Source of the DNA: Neoechinorhynchus agilis
Lineage: Eukaryota; Acanthocephala
NCBI GenBank assembly: GCA_051530055.1
Contig: CM121343.1
Coordinates: 1,302,001-1,366,000, forward strand
Length of the DNA: 64,000 bases
Direction: 5' to 3'
Part shown: positions 63,541 to 64,000 of the stretch, in pieces
Layout of the letters: each line of letters begins with the position of its first letter
Numbering within the stretch: position 1 is the stretch's first letter
Notes under the pieces: generated by a model
The model's input: only the letters and a program-made list of their open reading frames with translations
Databases searched by the model: none
Told to the model about the DNA's origin: nothing
Program-made: the position numbers and the translations under genes

Positions 63541-64000
63541 CCGTTCATGAGGATAGAAAATCTCATTTCCCGAAAATACAAGGAGACAGAAAAGAGGGCG
63601 CAAATAAATCGGTCAGACAAGCCGGAATTTTAAGACGAGATTGGCTGAACACACGCGGACCAAGATGCAGAGAAGGGCAGCAGCGTCGAATGTTGCGTTT
63701 AACAAGAACAACTAATGTACCCCTTGTTTGTGGAACTGATGATAAAACCGAAGAGGTACCAAACGTCCGTAATAAAATATTCTCTATCTGGTGAAGACCT
63801 AAATAACAAATTGAATCAATTACCGAGGTAGTTTATATCATTTTGAAAGAATTTTCTCTCTGTAGAAAAGATTTAATAATGATACTTCTTTTATAGATAA
63901 GTAAGAGATTGTCTTTATATATCAACGGCTAACTCGCGTGAAATAGTCCTAAATAACAGGATGTCCATGCCATTAACACTTTTTCGTAACCCTTTCATGG
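63541..64000 (+). pseudogene. Penelope-like element GIY-YIG fragment (continues off the right edge)
   Basis: Reverse complement of 47,185-47,646. The frame from 63,608 reads IGQTSRNFKTRLAEHTRTKM and on to AAASNVAFNKNN before a stop at about 63,714. The Tyr expected before IGQT is replaced by a stop. Begins abruptly at the end of copy B. Confidence 0.7.

Larger units (their letters stand above)
59776..63541 (+). repeat. 3.76-kb direct repeat, copy B
   Basis: Same content as 9,471-13,234: minus-strand frames at 59,966-60,468, endonuclease-like remnant near 60,600-61,109 (GGDINSNF), ORFs at 61,430-61,942 and 62,003-62,344, gag scrap near 62,790-63,170 and the zinc-finger-like minus-strand frame at 63,414-63,232. 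Its right end joins a Penelope fragment. Confidence 0.9.

Noticed and set aside
1-64000. tRNA, rRNA or intact host protein-coding genes
   Set aside because: I looked for conserved tRNA boxes, rRNA-like stretches and multi-exon host genes and found none that I could support by eye.

Overview
This window is AT-rich eukaryotic nuclear DNA, almost certainly from an invertebrate animal. The evidence is tiny GT-AG introns (44-47 nt), several animal-type non-LTR retrotransposon lineages, Penelope-like elements with a GIY-YIG end, Ty3/gypsy gag and integrase pieces, pseudogene copies of an animal-type mRNA capping enzyme, and integrated fragments of a toti-like dsRNA virus. I cannot name the species; the very short introns would suit a nematode or another compact genome. 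I see no intact ordinary host gene, rRNA, tRNA, CRISPR or bacterial-type operon. The window is a nested graveyard of mobile elements with dispersed duplications.

Layout. 1-756: toti-like viral RdRp fragment (open reading frame, runs off the left edge). 1.56-2.29 kb (-): C-terminal nuclease domain of a retrotransposon that encodes a restriction-like endonuclease (here the RLE family). 2.46-4.42 kb: a second, R2/NeSL-like element. 4.6-5.9 kb: dispersed non-coding repeats. 6.05-8.7 kb: RLE-family pieces around an inverted ORF1/endonuclease LINE copy. 9.47-13.23 kb: 3.76-kb block (copy A) repeated at 59.78-63.54 kb (copy B). 13.5-16.6 kb: capping-enzyme pseudogene (-) joined to a spliced acidic-ORF module (+). 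17.2-19.7 kb: CR1-like LINE with endonuclease and RT. 19.77-25.6 kb: two copies of a novel PPPGF-repeat ORF module around a second acidic-ORF module, ending in gypsy integrase.

25.7-29.4 kb: LINE ORF1/EN remnant, then the best RLE-family copy (RT plus nuclease). 29.6-38.75 kb: RTE-type endonuclease, two Ty3 gags, an inverted LINE, RTE reverse transcriptase, a 3.2-kb toti-like capsid pseudogene, and the RTE tail. 39.0-43.8 kb: about 1-kb inverted arms around deletion-derivative elements and a hammerhead-like hairpin. 43.8-48.5 kb: LINE and Penelope fragments, the longest capping-enzyme pseudogene and a 190-bp hairpin. 48.5-54.7 kb: third copy of the capping/acidic/PPPGF/integrase composite, interrupted by a LINE insertion with a 12-bp target-site duplication. 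55-59.7 kb: repeats, Penelope deletion derivative, gypsy gag. 63.54 kb to the end: Penelope GIY-YIG fragment.

How parts relate. The recurring unit [capping-enzyme fragment (-)] + [acidic spliced ORF (+)] + [PPPGF ORF + small membrane ORF (+)] + [gypsy integrase] occurs three times in partial form and is the most interesting candidate for an undescribed mobile unit. Its 283-aa ORF carries PPPGF motifs of the type bound by GYF-domain proteins. The toti-like capsid lying exactly between two halves of an RTE reverse transcriptase is the second highlight. Functions are read from motifs by eye; no database search was possible.
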